From: an uncultured Succiniclasticum sp.
GTDB taxonomy: Bacteria; Bacillota; Negativicutes; Acidaminococcales; Acidaminococcaceae
Direction of reading: 5' to 3'
Assembly (NCBI GenBank): GCA_902801365.1
Contig: CADCHY010000015.1
Location: 1-47,189 of the forward strand
Length of the DNA stretch: 47,189 nucleotides
A model generated the notes under the pieces. It did no database searches and had not been told where the DNA came from. It saw nothing but the letters and a program-made list of their open reading frames with translations. Of the stretch, positions 7,812 through 17,130 are shown in pieces. Each line of letters begins with the position of its first letter. Position 1 is the first letter of the stretch. The position numbers were made by a program, and so were the translations under genes.

Positions 7812-10334
7812 TTATTCTTTCACAATTCCTTCTTCCGATTCCACAGCGGCGATTGACGTAACCTTATCCCCTTCCCGGAGGGTTATCACATTCACACCCT
7901 GGGTATTACGGCCTAACTTGCGCAGCTGGTCCACATCCATACGGATTACAATACCCGCTGCGGTAATAATATACAGCTCGTCTTTCGGATTTACAACCGT
8001 CATACCCACAACATCTCCGGTTTTGGGAGTAAGTTTGTAATTGATACGACCCTTACCGCCCCGGGTCTGTTTTGTGTATTCGGACAGTTTTGTCCGTTTG
8101 CCCTGGCCGTTTTCCGTTACTGTCAGCACTTCGCTCTCCGGATCATATGCGTAATCCATGGCCACCACCGTATCGTGGCGTCCCAGGTTAATTCCCCGTA
8201 CACCGTGGGCGCTCCGGCCCATGCAACGCACGTCTTCCTCGCTGAAATGAATCGCCATGCCATCCCGGGTTGCCATTAAAATAGAAGCGTTTCCGTCCGT
8301 CATCCTGACGCCGATCAGTTCCTCATCCTCGTTCAGCACAATTGCTTTCAGTCCGCTGCGGCGTACAAAGGAAAAGTCCGTCAGCTTGCAGCGTTTTACC
8401 GTGCCTTTGTCGGTAGCCATAAACAGGTATCTGTTTTCTTCGAATTCGGAAACGTTGATTACAGCGGTAATCTTTTCGCCCGGACTCAGCTGCAGCAGGT
8501 TTATGATGGCAGATCCCTTTGCCGTGCGGCCGGCTTCCGGAATCTGATAGCCCCGCAGCGTATAAACCTGTCCCTTGTTTGTAAAGAACAAAATATAATT
8601 GTGGGTAGTGGCAAGGAACAGATACTGGGTAAAATCGTCTTCTTTCTTGCCGCTTCCGCCTTTTTTACCTATACCGCCCCGCTGCTGTTTGCGGAAATTA
8701 TCCGGAGTCTGGCGTTTGATATAACCCTGGTTGCTGAGAGTAATCACGATTTCCTCATCCGCAATCAGATCCAGCACGTCCATATCGCCGGTATCGTTCA
8801 CGATTTCCGTCCGGCGGTTATCGCCAAACTTATCTGCTTTTTCATTCAGGTCTTTCTTAATGATATCCAGAACCTTCCTTTCATCTGCCAGCACGCTTTC
8901 CAGGTAATCGATGGTCTGCAATACATCAATATATTCATCGTCAATCTTTTTCCGTTCCAGACCGGTCAGGCGCTGCAACCTCATATCCAGGATGGCCTGG
9001 GACTGACGATCGGAGAGGCTGAATTTTTCCATTAAGGAAGCTTTGGCAATCTCCGCGTTGGCGCTGTTACGGATTGTATGGATCACTTCATCCAGATGAT
9101 CCAGAGCGATTTTCAGGCCTTCCAAGATATGCGCCCGTTCTTTCGCTTTGGCCAGTTCGAAACGAGTACGCCGGGTCACAACATCTTTCTGATGGCTTAC
9201 ATAACACTCCAGGATCTGTTTCAGATTCAGAACTTTCGGTTTGTTTTCCACCAGCGCCAGCATAATCACGCCGAAAGAATCCTGCAACTGGGTATGTTTA
9301 TATAATTTATTGAGAATAACATCGGGAACCACATCTGCCCGCAGTTCCACCACAATACGCATACCGCGGCGGTCCGATTCGTCCCGCAGGTCGGTAATCC
9401 CTTCAATGACACCGTCTTTTACCAGATTGGCTATGCTCTCCAGCAGCCTGGCTTTATTGACCTGGTAGGGAATCTCCGTTACTACGATGCGGTGTTTGTT
9501 TTTTGGCATAGGCTCGATTTCGGCCTTGGCTCTAACTTTGATGATACCTCTGCCGGTAGCATAGGCCTGACGGATGCCTTCCGTACCCAGAATCGTAGCA
9601 CCTGTAGGAAAGTCGGGGCCCTTGATGGCACTCATCAGTTCGTCGACCGTTATATCCGGGTTGTCGATCAGCATATCAATGCCTTTAACAACTTCCCGCA
9701 GGTTATGGGGCGGGATGTTGGTAGCCATGCCGACGGCAATGCCTGCAGAACCGTTTACCAGCAGGGCCGGAATCTTTGCCGGCAGCACAGTTGGTTCTTT
9801 TAAGGATTCGTCATAGTTAGGCCCGAATTCAACCGTATCTTTTTCTATATCTTCCAGCATGGCTTCCGCCACTTTTGTCATACGGACTTCCGTATAACGC
9901 ATGGCCGCCGGGCTGTCGCCGTCCACGCTGCCGAAGTTACCGTGACCGTCTACCAGCAGATAACGGGTATTGAAATCCTGCGCCAGGCGCACTGTGGCGT
10001 CGTAAACGGAAGAATCCCCGTGAGGATGGTATTTACCTAATACTTCACCGACGATGCGCGCCGATTTTTTATAAGGACGGTTGGAGGTCATCCCTGCTTC
10101 CTGCATGGCATACAGAATACGCCGGTGAACCGGCTTCAGGCCGTCCCTTACATCCGGCAGTGCGCGCTGCACGATAACGCTCATGGCGTAATTGATATAA
10201 GAATCTTTCATTTTATTGGTAAGATCAACTTCCTCGATCTTACCGCCGGAAGCGATATAACCGTCGTCATTCACCATAACTTCCGCATTTTCATTTATTT
10301 TTTCCTGTCCGGGAGTCTTTGTCGTATCGTCCAC
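7812..10334 (-). CDS. gyrA: DNA gyrase subunit A
   Basis: GyrA breaks and rejoins DNA in the A2B2 gyrase that adds negative supercoils. The 840-residue protein has the type IIA breakage-reunion domain, the catalytic tyrosine at residue 147 in [10 protein letters not shown], and six-bladed C-terminal repeats with a GyrA box (TRGGKGR). The quinolone-resistance region reads [17 protein letters not shown], so the residues equivalent to E. coli Ser83 and Asp87 (Ser108, Asp112) are the sensitive form. An N-terminal extension of about 25 residues precedes the conserved core. The GTG start at 10334 is supported by GAGGTGAT three bases upstream. It lies downstream of gyrB and thiN in the same direction but has its own A/T-rich upstream region and a terminator after it. 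Confidence 0.99.
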   Translation of the reverse strand: MDDTTKTPGQEKINENAEVMVNDDGYIASGGKIEEVDLTNKMKDSYINYAMSVIVQRALPDVRDGLKPVHRRILYAMQEAGMTSNRPYKKSARIVGEVLGKYHPHGDSSVYDATVRLAQDFNTRYLLVDGHGNFGSVDGDSPAAMRYTEVRMTKVAEAMLEDIEKDTVEFGPNYDESLKEPTVLPAKIPALLVNGSAGIAVGMATNIPPHNLREVVKGIDMLIDNPDITVDELMSAIKGPDFPTGATILGTEGIRQAYATGRGIIKVRAKAEIEPMPKNKHRIVVTEIPYQVNKARLLESIANLVKDGVIEGITDLRDESDRRGMRIVVELRADVVPDVILNKLYKHTQLQDSFGVIMLALVENKPKVLNLKQILECYVSHQKDVVTRRTRFELAKAKERAHILEGLKIALDHLDEVIHTIRNSANAEIAKASLMEKFSLSDRQSQAILDMRLQRLTGLERKKIDDEYIDVLQTIDYLESVLADERKVLDIIKKDLNEKADKFGDNRRTEIVNDTGDMDVLDLIADEEIVITLSNQGYIKRQTPDNFRKQQRGGIGKKGGSGKKEDDFTQYLFLATTHNYILFFTNKGQVYTLRGYQIPEAGRTAKGSAIINLLQLSPGEKITAVINVSEFEENRYLFMATDKGTVKRCKLTDFSFVRRSGLKAIVLNEDEELIGVRMTDGNASILMATRDGMAIHFSEEDVRCMGRSAHGVRGINLGRHDTVVAMDYAYDPESEVLTVTENGQGKRTKLSEYTKQTRGGKGRINYKLTPKTGDVVGMTVVNPKDELYIITAAGIVIRMDVDQLRKLGRNTQGVNVITLREGDKVTSIAAVESEEGIVKE

Positions 10335-10360
10335 TGTATCACCTCATATTACAATCTTTA

Positions 10361-10388
10361 TATAATTATGATTATATAATTATGATTA
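10361..10388. repeat. 14-bp perfect tandem repeat upstream of gyrA
   Basis: TATAATTATGATTA occurs twice head to tail, 27 bp before the gyrA start. It is wholly A/T apart from one G per copy and contains -10-like hexamers on the minus strand. It probably forms part of the gyrA promoter. Confidence 0.75.
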
Positions 10389-10400
10389 ACTTACTTTATT

Positions 10401-11129
10401 TTATCCTGCCACATAAAACACCGTCATTCCTGCCAGACAGGAAAACGTAATGTGGGGAAGTTCCTTCAACTGTTCCGCTTCACCCATTTCATTGCTGATG
10501 GCAAAGGGGTTATCGCGGCTGAGTTCCGCTTCATCAAGCTGCCACCTGGTACCGCTTACGGAAACTTTGCTTTTTTCCGTAAACGCAAGAAGGGAAACGG
10601 CTACCGGTGTTTCTTCCGCAGGGGGATAGAATTTAATTTTTACTCCTTCCGGAACAAAAACCGTTATCTCCCGTTCATCTGCCAGCACAATGGTACGGTT
10701 CTTCTGCAGTGCTGCAGTACCCAGTGTTTCAAAGGCGCTCAGCAGATGATCCAGCCTTCCTCCGTAGACGCCGGAAAAAATCCATAATTTTTCCGGAGGC
10801 AGGATTTCCAGCAAAAGCTGCAAATCCGTTTCGTTCTTGTCCGCCGGGAACACTTCCGCTTTCCCGTTTTCAACCGCATGCTGCCAGAGGACAGAATCGG
10901 CGCTGTCACCGTCCCCTATTACCTTATCCGGATAAAGCCGGGCGGCATGGTAATAGTCCAGACCTTTATCCGCAGCAAAAAACTCAGGTGTACCCGGCAG
11001 TTTTTCTGCTGTCATATTCAGCCAGGATGCTGCCGGCTTCCTGCCTCCGCATACGGAAAAAGCAATCTCCTGCGCAGGCTTATTATCTTCAATGGATAAC
11101 GTTCCCTGGGGAAAGAATATTTTATTCAT
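10401..11129 (-). CDS. thiN: Thiamine pyrophosphokinase (thiamine diphosphokinase)
   Basis: This enzyme transfers pyrophosphate from ATP to thiamine to make the coenzyme TPP. The 242-residue protein shows the family motifs in order: AADKGLDYYHAARLYPDKVIGDGDSAD (Mg/ATP site), FPADKNETDLQLLL and GGRLDHLLS. The C-terminal half is the thiamine-binding beta domain, weakly conserved. The ATG at 11129 overlaps the stop of the preceding small gene by 4 bp, and AAGGTAC lies upstream, so it is translationally coupled. The TPP it makes is used by acetolactate synthase (41806) among others. No other thiamine genes are here. Confidence 0.9.
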   Translation of the reverse strand: MNKIFFPQGTLSIEDNKPAQEIAFSVCGGRKPAASWLNMTAEKLPGTPEFFAADKGLDYYHAARLYPDKVIGDGDSADSVLWQHAVENGKAEVFPADKNETDLQLLLEILPPEKLWIFSGVYGGRLDHLLSAFETLGTAALQKNRTIVLADEREITVFVPEGVKIKFYPPAEETPVAVSLLAFTEKSKVSVSGTRWQLDEAELSRDNPFAISNEMGEAEQLKELPHITFSCLAGMTVFYVAG

Positions 11130-11437
11130 GACCGTACCTTCTTTTTGGCAGGAGCCGGTTTGATTATGATGCTGGTTCCTTCCCTTACAACTTTCCAGTC
11201 TACGTCCCCGCCTTTATCCTTCAGCCATTCCATGCTGACTTCCAGCAGGCAGCGGTTCAGTTTTTCTATTGCTTCCGGCGGAAGCATCATGGCTTCCGCT
11301 TCTTTTTTTATTGCAGAAGAATTTTTACGCAGCTTTACGCGGCGGCTGTCGTCGCTTAACAGCGCTGTTTCAAAACATTCTTCTTCCTCCATGCCACGGA
11401 ACATATCCGCGTCGGAAAGATTCTTTTTTATTTTCAC
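11126..11437 (-). CDS. Hypothetical protein between gyrB and thiN
   Basis: I do not recognise this 103-residue protein. It is highly charged: an acidic N-terminal part (MEEEECFETALLSDD), a central basic stretch, a middle with predicted helix (LPPEAIEKLNRCLLEVSMEWL) and a lysine-rich tail (KPAPAKKKVRS). No membrane segment or signal peptide is visible. The GTG start has GGAG seven bases upstream. It lies 81 bp after gyrB with no terminator between, and overlaps thiN by 4 bp, so it is probably co-transcribed from the dnaN-gyrB unit. The overlap and codon use support a real gene; the function is unknown. Confidence 0.7.
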   Translation of the reverse strand: MKIKKNLSDADMFRGMEEEECFETALLSDDSRRVKLRKNSSAIKKEAEAMMLPPEAIEKLNRCLLEVSMEWLKDKGGDVDWKVVREGTSIIIKPAPAKKKVRS

Positions 11438-11518
11438 GGTCAGTCTCCATTATACATTTAGTTAAATATGATTATAAAACAACTATGTTTATTCCCGTAA
11501 AGGAATCTTCAGCATTGT

Positions 11519-13531
11519 TTACAGGTCAAGTACCGCTTTGGTAGCGTTTTCTTCAATAAACTGACGCCGCGGTTCAACCTTGTCCCCCATCAGGATAGAG
11601 AAGATAGCATCCGCTTCCGCCGCATCGCTTAATGTGACCTGCAACAGTGTACGGTACTGGGGATCCATAGTGGTCTCCCATAACTGTTCCGGGTTCATTT
11701 CGCCCAGGCCTTTGTAACGCTGTACCGACACATTTTTCTTGTCGCTGCCAATTTCGTCCATGCATACCCGCAATTCTTCATCCGTGTATGCATAACGGTG
11801 CGCTTTTTGTCCTTTTTTAACAAGATACAGAGGCGGTTTTGCAATATATACATGGCCTTCCGTAATCAACGGTTTCATATACCGGTAGAAGAACGTCAGC
11901 AACAGGGTGGCTATATGGGCGCCGTCCACATCGGCATCGGTCATGATAATGATTTTTCCGTACCGCGCTTTGCTGATATCGAAATCTTCCCCGATTCCGC
12001 AGCCGAAAGCTGTAATCATATTTTTGATTTCATCACTGGACAGCATACGGTCCAGACGGGCTTTTTCTACGTTTAAAATTTTACCGCGCAACGGAAGAAT
12101 CGCCTGGAACTTGCGGTCACGTCCCTGCTTGGCACTGCCGCCTGCGGAATCACCTTCGACCAGGTAAATTTCCGTCATGGTGTTGTCCTTGCTCTGGCAG
12201 TCCGCTAATTTTCCGGGCAGGCTGCTGCTTTCCAGAATACTCTTCCTGCGGGTCAGATCCCTGGCCTTGCGGGCTGCCGCCCGGGCCCGGGAAGCCATAA
12301 CAGCTTTTTCAATAATCTTACGTGCTTCACCGGGATGCTCCTCAAAGAACTCTTCCAGCTGCTCTGTTACCAGGTTATCTACAATACCCCGGATCTCGCT
12401 GTTTCCTAATTTTGTTTTTGTCTGCCCTTCAAATTGAGGTTCCTGAACCTTGATGCTGATGACCGCAGTAATACCTTCACGGCAGTCGTCACCGCTGAGG
12501 TTATCATCACTTTCTTTTAATAAATTGTTCTTGCGGGCGTAATCGTTGATGGAACGGGTTAAAGCCTGTTTGAAACCGCTTAAATGAGTACCGCCTTCTT
12601 CTGTATTGATATTGTTTACGTAGCTGAAAATATTTTCCGTATAGCTGTCGGTATATTCCATGGCTACTTCTACAATATTTGTATCTTTTACGCCTTCCAC
12701 ATAAATCGGTTCCGCATTGATTTTGTCTTTGTTGGCATCCACATACTTAACAAATTCAATAATGCCTCCCTTGAAATGGAAGGTTTCACTCCGGCCGTCC
12801 CTTTCGTCCTCCAGGGAAATGGTAACGCCTTTATTTAAAAAGGCAAGTTCCCGCAGACGCAGGCGCAAAACATCATAATCATATACCGTTTCGGTAAAAA
12901 TCGTTTTATCCGGGATAAAATGCACCGTAGTACCGGTAGAATCCGCATCGCCGATTTCATACAAAGGCCTGCTTGTTTTACCGCGCTTAAATTCAATACC
13001 GTACCGTTTTCCGTTACGACGCACTTCTACTTCCATCTTTTCAGACAAAGCATTTACACAGGATACGCCCACGCCGTGCAAACCGCCGGAAACTTTATAC
13101 CCGCCGTCACCGAATTTGCCGCCTGCATGTAATACAGTCATAACTACTTCCACCGCCGGTTTTCCTGTCTTGTGCATATCAACTGGGATACCGCGGCCGT
13201 TATCCACAACCGTGATGCTGTTATCCGAATTAATGGTAACCTTTATGGTATCGCAGAAACCCGCCAGCGCTTCATCGATACTGTTATCTACAACTTCCGA
13301 TACCAGATGATGCAGACCGCGGCTTGAAATGCTGCCAATATACATACTGGGGCGTTTCCGTACGGCTTCCAGTCCTTCCAGAACCTGGATCTGACTGGCC
13401 CCATATTGCCCTTCCACACCGGTAGCTTCTTTAATTTCCTTTTCGATTTCAACCTGTTTGGCTTCCTCTGCAGCGCGAATTTTTTCTGCGTCTTCACCCG
13501 CCTGCATCACTGTTTCCTTATTTTCAGCCAT
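11519..13531 (-). CDS. gyrB: DNA gyrase subunit B
   Basis: GyrB is the ATPase half of DNA gyrase. The 670-residue protein has the GHKL ATPase domain ([55 protein letters not shown]), the transducer domain, and the TOPRIM domain with [27 protein letters not shown] and [11 protein letters not shown], then a C-terminal [20 protein letters not shown]. An N-terminal acidic/basic extension of about 40 residues precedes the core. The ATG has a strong GGAGGAAAT just upstream and overlaps the end of remB by 8 bp. It is part of the dnaN-recF-dciA-remB-gyrB unit. Confidence 0.99.
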   Translation of the reverse strand: MAENKETVMQAGEDAEKIRAAEEAKQVEIEKEIKEATGVEGQYGASQIQVLEGLEAVRKRPSMYIGSISSRGLHHLVSEVVDNSIDEALAGFCDTIKVTINSDNSITVVDNGRGIPVDMHKTGKPAVEVVMTVLHAGGKFGDGGYKVSGGLHGVGVSCVNALSEKMEVEVRRNGKRYGIEFKRGKTSRPLYEIGDADSTGTTVHFIPDKTIFTETVYDYDVLRLRLRELAFLNKGVTISLEDERDGRSETFHFKGGIIEFVKYVDANKDKINAEPIYVEGVKDTNIVEVAMEYTDSYTENIFSYVNNINTEEGGTHLSGFKQALTRSINDYARKNNLLKESDDNLSGDDCREGITAVISIKVQEPQFEGQTKTKLGNSEIRGIVDNLVTEQLEEFFEEHPGEARKIIEKAVMASRARAAARKARDLTRRKSILESSSLPGKLADCQSKDNTMTEIYLVEGDSAGGSAKQGRDRKFQAILPLRGKILNVEKARLDRMLSSDEIKNMITAFGCGIGEDFDISKARYGKIIIMTDADVDGAHIATLLLTFFYRYMKPLITEGHVYIAKPPLYLVKKGQKAHRYAYTDEELRVCMDEIGSDKKNVSVQRYKGLGEMNPEQLWETTMDPQYRTLLQVTLSDAAEADAIFSILMGDKVEPRRQFIEENATKAVLDL

Positions 13532-13790
13532 TATTTCCTCCGTTATTATAAATTAAGTTTTGATTGATCCGTTTTTGCAATGTTGAAGCTGAAATTGCCG
13601 ACAAATATATCTTTTCCTGTGAAAGGACGATACTGTCAATTACACCGCCTTCTGACAGGTCTTCAGCTTCGTAAAACTTGCCGTCTTTATTTTTTAATCC
13701 TTTATAAAACTCTTTATTATCTTTTACTGAAAAGATACCTATGATTTCCGCTGCCCTTATCAGACAGCCTCCCCCTAAATGTACATACAT
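13524..13790 (-). CDS. remB: RemB-family extracellular matrix regulator (DUF370)
   Basis: This 88-residue protein starts with the family signature [20 protein letters not shown]. In Bacillus subtilis RemB (YaaB) lies between recF and gyrB, the same place as here, and is related to the RemA DNA-binding regulator of biofilm matrix genes. The gene overlaps gyrB by 8 bp and starts 4 bp after the DUF721 gene, so it is tightly coupled in the replication operon. Its role in a non-Bacillus host is unknown. Confidence 0.88.
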   Translation of the reverse strand: MYVHLGGGCLIRAAEIIGIFSVKDNKEFYKGLKNKDGKFYEAEDLSEGGVIDSIVLSQEKIYLSAISASTLQKRINQNLIYNNGGNNG

Positions 13791-13794
13791 ATTT

Positions 13795-14628
13795 TTATTT
13801 TCCCTTTTTCAAGAATTTCAAAATATTTACATACTCTTTTTCTTTAATCAGTGCCAGCGGTTTTCCCGCTTTCAGCTGTACTCCCAGTTTTTCTTCCTGT
13901 TCGTTTGCCGTATTTAAGCGTATCTTTTCAAAATAATACATTTGGATGTCGCTTTTTATAATTTTAAACTCTTCTTCGCTGCATCTTACTACCTTATTCA
14001 GGTCATACCACTTAATCCACGGTTCCCTTTGTATATGGATCCACAGTTTATGTTCCAGTTCCCAGGCCCTTTTTCTTTCGCATATATAACAAATATCTTC
14101 ATTGTTTTTTAAATATTCTCCACAGACAGGGCATTTTTTAATTTTTCCTTCACTGGCCAGTTTTTCCAGCCCCAGCCTTTTTTCTTCCACGCTGATAATA
14201 GCATTTTTAACTTTTTCATTACTTATATGGGAATATTTCTGCTGTAATCCTTTTTTTTCTGCTGCTGTTACTGGTGGAATCAGTAGTTTTTCTTCGATTG
14301 GGCTTATTTTACTGTTTTGCGGATTCCTGTTTCTTTTTTTAAAGCTTTTTCCTAAAAAAAATCTGATATCCTTTACATAATCGCTTCCCATAAAAACATT
14401 GATTTGCCGGATAAACTGGCTTTTATAATATATGAACTGGTTGGACCAAACGGAAGAATCTACTTCCAGTGTCAGTATCCTTCGTTCCAATTTTACCGGA
14501 CTGCAATGTTTGGCGTTATTATTACCGATTATATCCGCCCAGCAGACTTTCATTTTAAAAAGATTATACTGATTCTGATTGGATTGGGAACCAACCATTT
14601 TCAATACAATTTTTTCAACATCTTCCAT
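13795..14628 (-). CDS. dciA: DciA-type DUF721 protein with C-terminal zinc ribbon
   Basis: The N-terminal ~95 residues have the DUF721/DciA pattern (VCWADIIGNNNAKHCSPVKLERRILTLEVDSSVWSNQ.. I split the match here at its conserved core: W30, H41, P44, L53, V56, W61). DciA proteins load or operate the replicative helicase DnaB in many bacteria that lack DnaC/DnaI. Residues 166-183 form CPVCGEYL..CYIC, a four-cysteine zinc ribbon, followed by a long helical tail of about 90 residues. The whole is 277 residues, longer than usual for the family. The start codon directly abuts the recF stop, and remB begins 4 bp after the end. Position in the dnaN-recF-gyrB unit supports a replication role; the function of the zinc ribbon is unknown. 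Confidence 0.82.
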   Translation of the reverse strand: MEDVEKIVLKMVGSQSNQNQYNLFKMKVCWADIIGNNNAKHCSPVKLERRILTLEVDSSVWSNQFIYYKSQFIRQINVFMGSDYVKDIRFFLGKSFKKRNRNPQNSKISPIEEKLLIPPVTAAEKKGLQQKYSHISNEKVKNAIISVEEKRLGLEKLASEGKIKKCPVCGEYLKNNEDICYICERKRAWELEHKLWIHIQREPWIKWYDLNKVVRCSEEEFKIIKSDIQMYYFEKIRLNTANEQEEKLGVQLKAGKPLALIKEKEYVNILKFLKKGK

Positions 14629-15759
14629 TTAATTTTCTTTTATAATTCCTTTTTCTACCTTAAAATACTGATTGGACCCTAAATCGGGAATAAGAGTTTT
14701 ATCATTTACTGTAATAATAGTCTGAACTTTATCGTTAATAAAACTTACCAGTTGGTTTCTTCTGTAATGATCCAGTTCGCTCATAACATCATCCAGTAAA
14801 AGAACAGGATACTCTCCCGATACTTTTTTTACATATTCTATCTGGGATAACTTCAGCGCCAGGGCGCAGCAGCGTTGTTGCCCCTGGGAAGCAAAAGCCC
14901 GGCTGTCAGCGTCATTTATATATGTTTTTAAATCATCCCTGTGAACGCCGATTCCCGTACTACCCTGCATAATATCCTTGAATCTGCGTTCCCTCATGCT
15001 TTTGATATAAAAATCTTTAATATCCGTTGCTGATTCTTTTTCCGGATAAAATACGACTCCGTCGTTTCCCTTCATCTCGTATTTCATTTCCAATGTGTCT
15101 GTCTGGTCCGAAAGAGTATTAAAAACAGGAATGGAAATTTCTTTGAGTTTAATCAGGTTATCTAACCTTTTTATTAAAATCTGCGAACCTATATCAGAAA
15201 TTTCTTCATCCCACGGAGCAAGCTGCTCCTGCGGCTGGTTTTTATCACGGATTCCTTTTAACAGGGAATTTCGCTGTTTTAATAATCTCCGGTAACGAAC
15301 AAGCAGTTCATAATACAACGGATCGGTCTGGGATATTTCCATATCCATAAAACGCCGCCTCAGGCCCGGATCCCCTTTTATAATCTGAAGGTCTTCCGGA
15401 GAAAACATTACGGCATTAAAAAAACTGTAATGATCCTTTGTTGTCGTTTTTTTTCCGTCGATTTTTATTTCTTTGTGCCATCTTCCCTGGTCATTATACC
15501 TTTTCATCCTTATGGAATGGATTTCATCTTCCTTTGTAAAATCCATATGTACGGCCATTCCGTCGGACAAAAACTTTACCATTTCGTCTTCTTTATTAGT
15601 ACGGTGGCTTAAACCAAAAGCGGAATAAAAGATGCTTTCCAAAATATTGGTCTTCCCCTGCCCGTTTTTTCCGTAAAAAACAGTTACCATTTTGTCAAAA
15701 GAGACCGTACAATGGTCATAGTTCCGGAAATTGACCAGCTGAAGCCTGTTAATTCTCAT
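14629..15759 (-). CDS. recF: DNA replication/repair protein RecF
   Basis: RecF is an SMC-like ATPase that loads RecA at single-strand gaps with RecO and RecR. The 376-residue protein has the opening motif INRLQLVNFRNYDHCTV, a Walker A GKNGQGKTNILE near residue 30, an ABC signature region (FASQGQQRCCALALKLSQ) and a Walker B/D-loop LLLDDVMSELD. Length is usual. It begins 3 bp after the dnaN stop and ends directly against the DUF721 gene. The S4-domain gene yaaA, present between dnaN and recF in Bacillus, is absent here. Confidence 0.98.
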   Translation of the reverse strand: MRINRLQLVNFRNYDHCTVSFDKMVTVFYGKNGQGKTNILESIFYSAFGLSHRTNKEDEMVKFLSDGMAVHMDFTKEDEIHSIRMKRYNDQGRWHKEIKIDGKKTTTKDHYSFFNAVMFSPEDLQIIKGDPGLRRRFMDMEISQTDPLYYELLVRYRRLLKQRNSLLKGIRDKNQPQEQLAPWDEEISDIGSQILIKRLDNLIKLKEISIPVFNTLSDQTDTLEMKYEMKGNDGVVFYPEKESATDIKDFYIKSMRERRFKDIMQGSTGIGVHRDDLKTYINDADSRAFASQGQQRCCALALKLSQIEYVKKVSGEYPVLLLDDVMSELDHYRRNQLVSFINDKVQTIITVNDKTLIPDLGSNQYFKVEKGIIKEN

Positions 15760-15762
15760 TTT

Positions 15763-16875
15763 TTAAAAAATCACCCTTACAGGAGTTACGATATAAATGT
15801 ATTCTTCTTCGCTGTCAGGTTTGATGCAAACCGGACTGAGGGAATTATTCAGATTAATCTCTGCTTCTTCCGTCTCGATATTTTTCATGATGTCCATAAT
15901 ATAGGCAGCGTTAAATGCTACATTGATAGGATTCCCTTCCGTATTACAGGAAATGATTTCCTCACCTGTCCCTACATCCGGACTGCTGGACATCACTTTA
16001 ATTTCTTTGGCGTTAATGCTTATTTTAACAATACTGTAATCGTTTTCACTTCCGCTGCAAAGGCTCATGCGGCTGACGGCCCCGGCCAGGTCTTTCACAT
16101 TTACTTTGGTTTTTACGCTGAACTGGGGCGGAATAACTCTCTTATAATCAGGGAACCTTCCCTCAATGAGTCTGGATACCACACTCCATTTTTCAATTTT
16201 TACCATCAACTGGTTATTTACAATTGAAAATGTAACTTCTTGGGGTACTTTATCATTAAGATTCTTATTGATTTCCTTTAAAACGACAGAAGGAATGATA
16301 ACGCTCATGTCAGGCGCATTCTCTGCATCCAGCGTACGGATTGCCAGTCTGTGGGTATTGGTTCCCACAAACGTAATTTTGTTGTTTTTAATTTCACACA
16401 GTACGCCTGTAAACAAAGGACGGGCAGAATCTGTAGAGCAGGCAAACGCTGTCTTTTTAATGAGTTCCTTTATTTTTTCTTCTTCCAGGACAAAAGTCTG
16501 CTTTGCCGTAATGGAAGGATACTTTGGAAATTCATTTACGTTCATCAGTAAGATTTTGTAATCTGCTTTTCCTGACTGCAGGCGCACATTATTATCGTTT
16601 TGGGATTTTGTGACTTTTACTGTCTCTCCGTTAAAATTCCGGACCAGATCATTAAAACGGGATGCGGCAATTACAATTTCACCCGCTTCTTCCACTTCTG
16701 CCGGTATTTCATTGCTCATGGAAAGATTTATATCCATTCCTTCCAGTCTGAGAGTATTATTATCTGCAATAATGTGCATACCTCCGAATATGGGTGTGCT
16801 AGGTTTGGCTGCAATGGCAGGCATTACAGACTGTACTGCTTTATTAAGGTCTGAAGTCTGGCATGTAAATTTCAT
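15763..16875 (-). CDS. dnaN: DNA polymerase III beta subunit (sliding clamp)
   Basis: The beta clamp encircles DNA and tethers DNA polymerase III. The 370-residue protein begins MKFTCQTSDLNKAVQSVMPAI and contains LFTGVLCEI, NTHRLAIR and the C-terminal VTPVRVIF typical of the family. It has the usual length for three clamp domains. AGAAAGGAATGTG upstream of ATG 16875 supplies the ribosome site. It is separated from dnaA by the oriC spacer and followed with no gap by recF. Confidence 0.99.
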   Translation of the reverse strand: MKFTCQTSDLNKAVQSVMPAIAAKPSTPIFGGMHIIADNNTLRLEGMDINLSMSNEIPAEVEEAGEIVIAASRFNDLVRNFNGETVKVTKSQNDNNVRLQSGKADYKILLMNVNEFPKYPSITAKQTFVLEEEKIKELIKKTAFACSTDSARPLFTGVLCEIKNNKITFVGTNTHRLAIRTLDAENAPDMSVIIPSVVLKEINKNLNDKVPQEVTFSIVNNQLMVKIEKWSVVSRLIEGRFPDYKRVIPPQFSVKTKVNVKDLAGAVSRMSLCSGSENDYSIVKISINAKEIKVMSSSPDVGTGEEIISCNTEGNPINVAFNAAYIMDIMKNIETEEAEINLNNSLSPVCIKPDSEEEYIYIVTPVRVIF

Positions 16876-16890
16876 TTGTTCACATTCCTT

Positions 16891-17076
16891 TCTCTTTTTT
16901 TATTTTTTATTTTTAATATTTATTTTTTAGTCGTAATAGTAAGTGTTGTGTATTGTGTGGAAAAGTGCAGGATATCTTCATTTTTTCGCATTACCGGTTG
17001 TGTATAAACTGTTGACAGTGTGTAAAACTTTATAAACAGTATTAACAACCGAAAAAATTATCCACATTTATCCACA
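16891..17076. other. oriC: oriC: AT-rich unwinding region and DnaA boxes
   Basis: The 255-bp spacer between dnaN and dnaA has an almost pure T/A stretch (16891-16930), a TAG/TAA-rich stretch just after it (16927-16943) that may act as DnaA-trios, and DnaA boxes. Two perfect TTATCCACA boxes lie in tandem at 17058-17066 and 17068-17076. Near-matches on the other strand are TGTGGAAAA (16956-16964) and TGTGTATAA (16999-17007). Gene polarity reverses at dnaA/rpmH, supporting an origin here. Together with the box in the dnaA upstream spacer this resembles the bipartite origins of Firmicutes. Confidence 0.85.
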
Positions 17077-17130
17077 TTTCAGTAACAGATTATATACATT
17101 TTTTCAACATAAGAAGTTTTCTGCTGAAAA

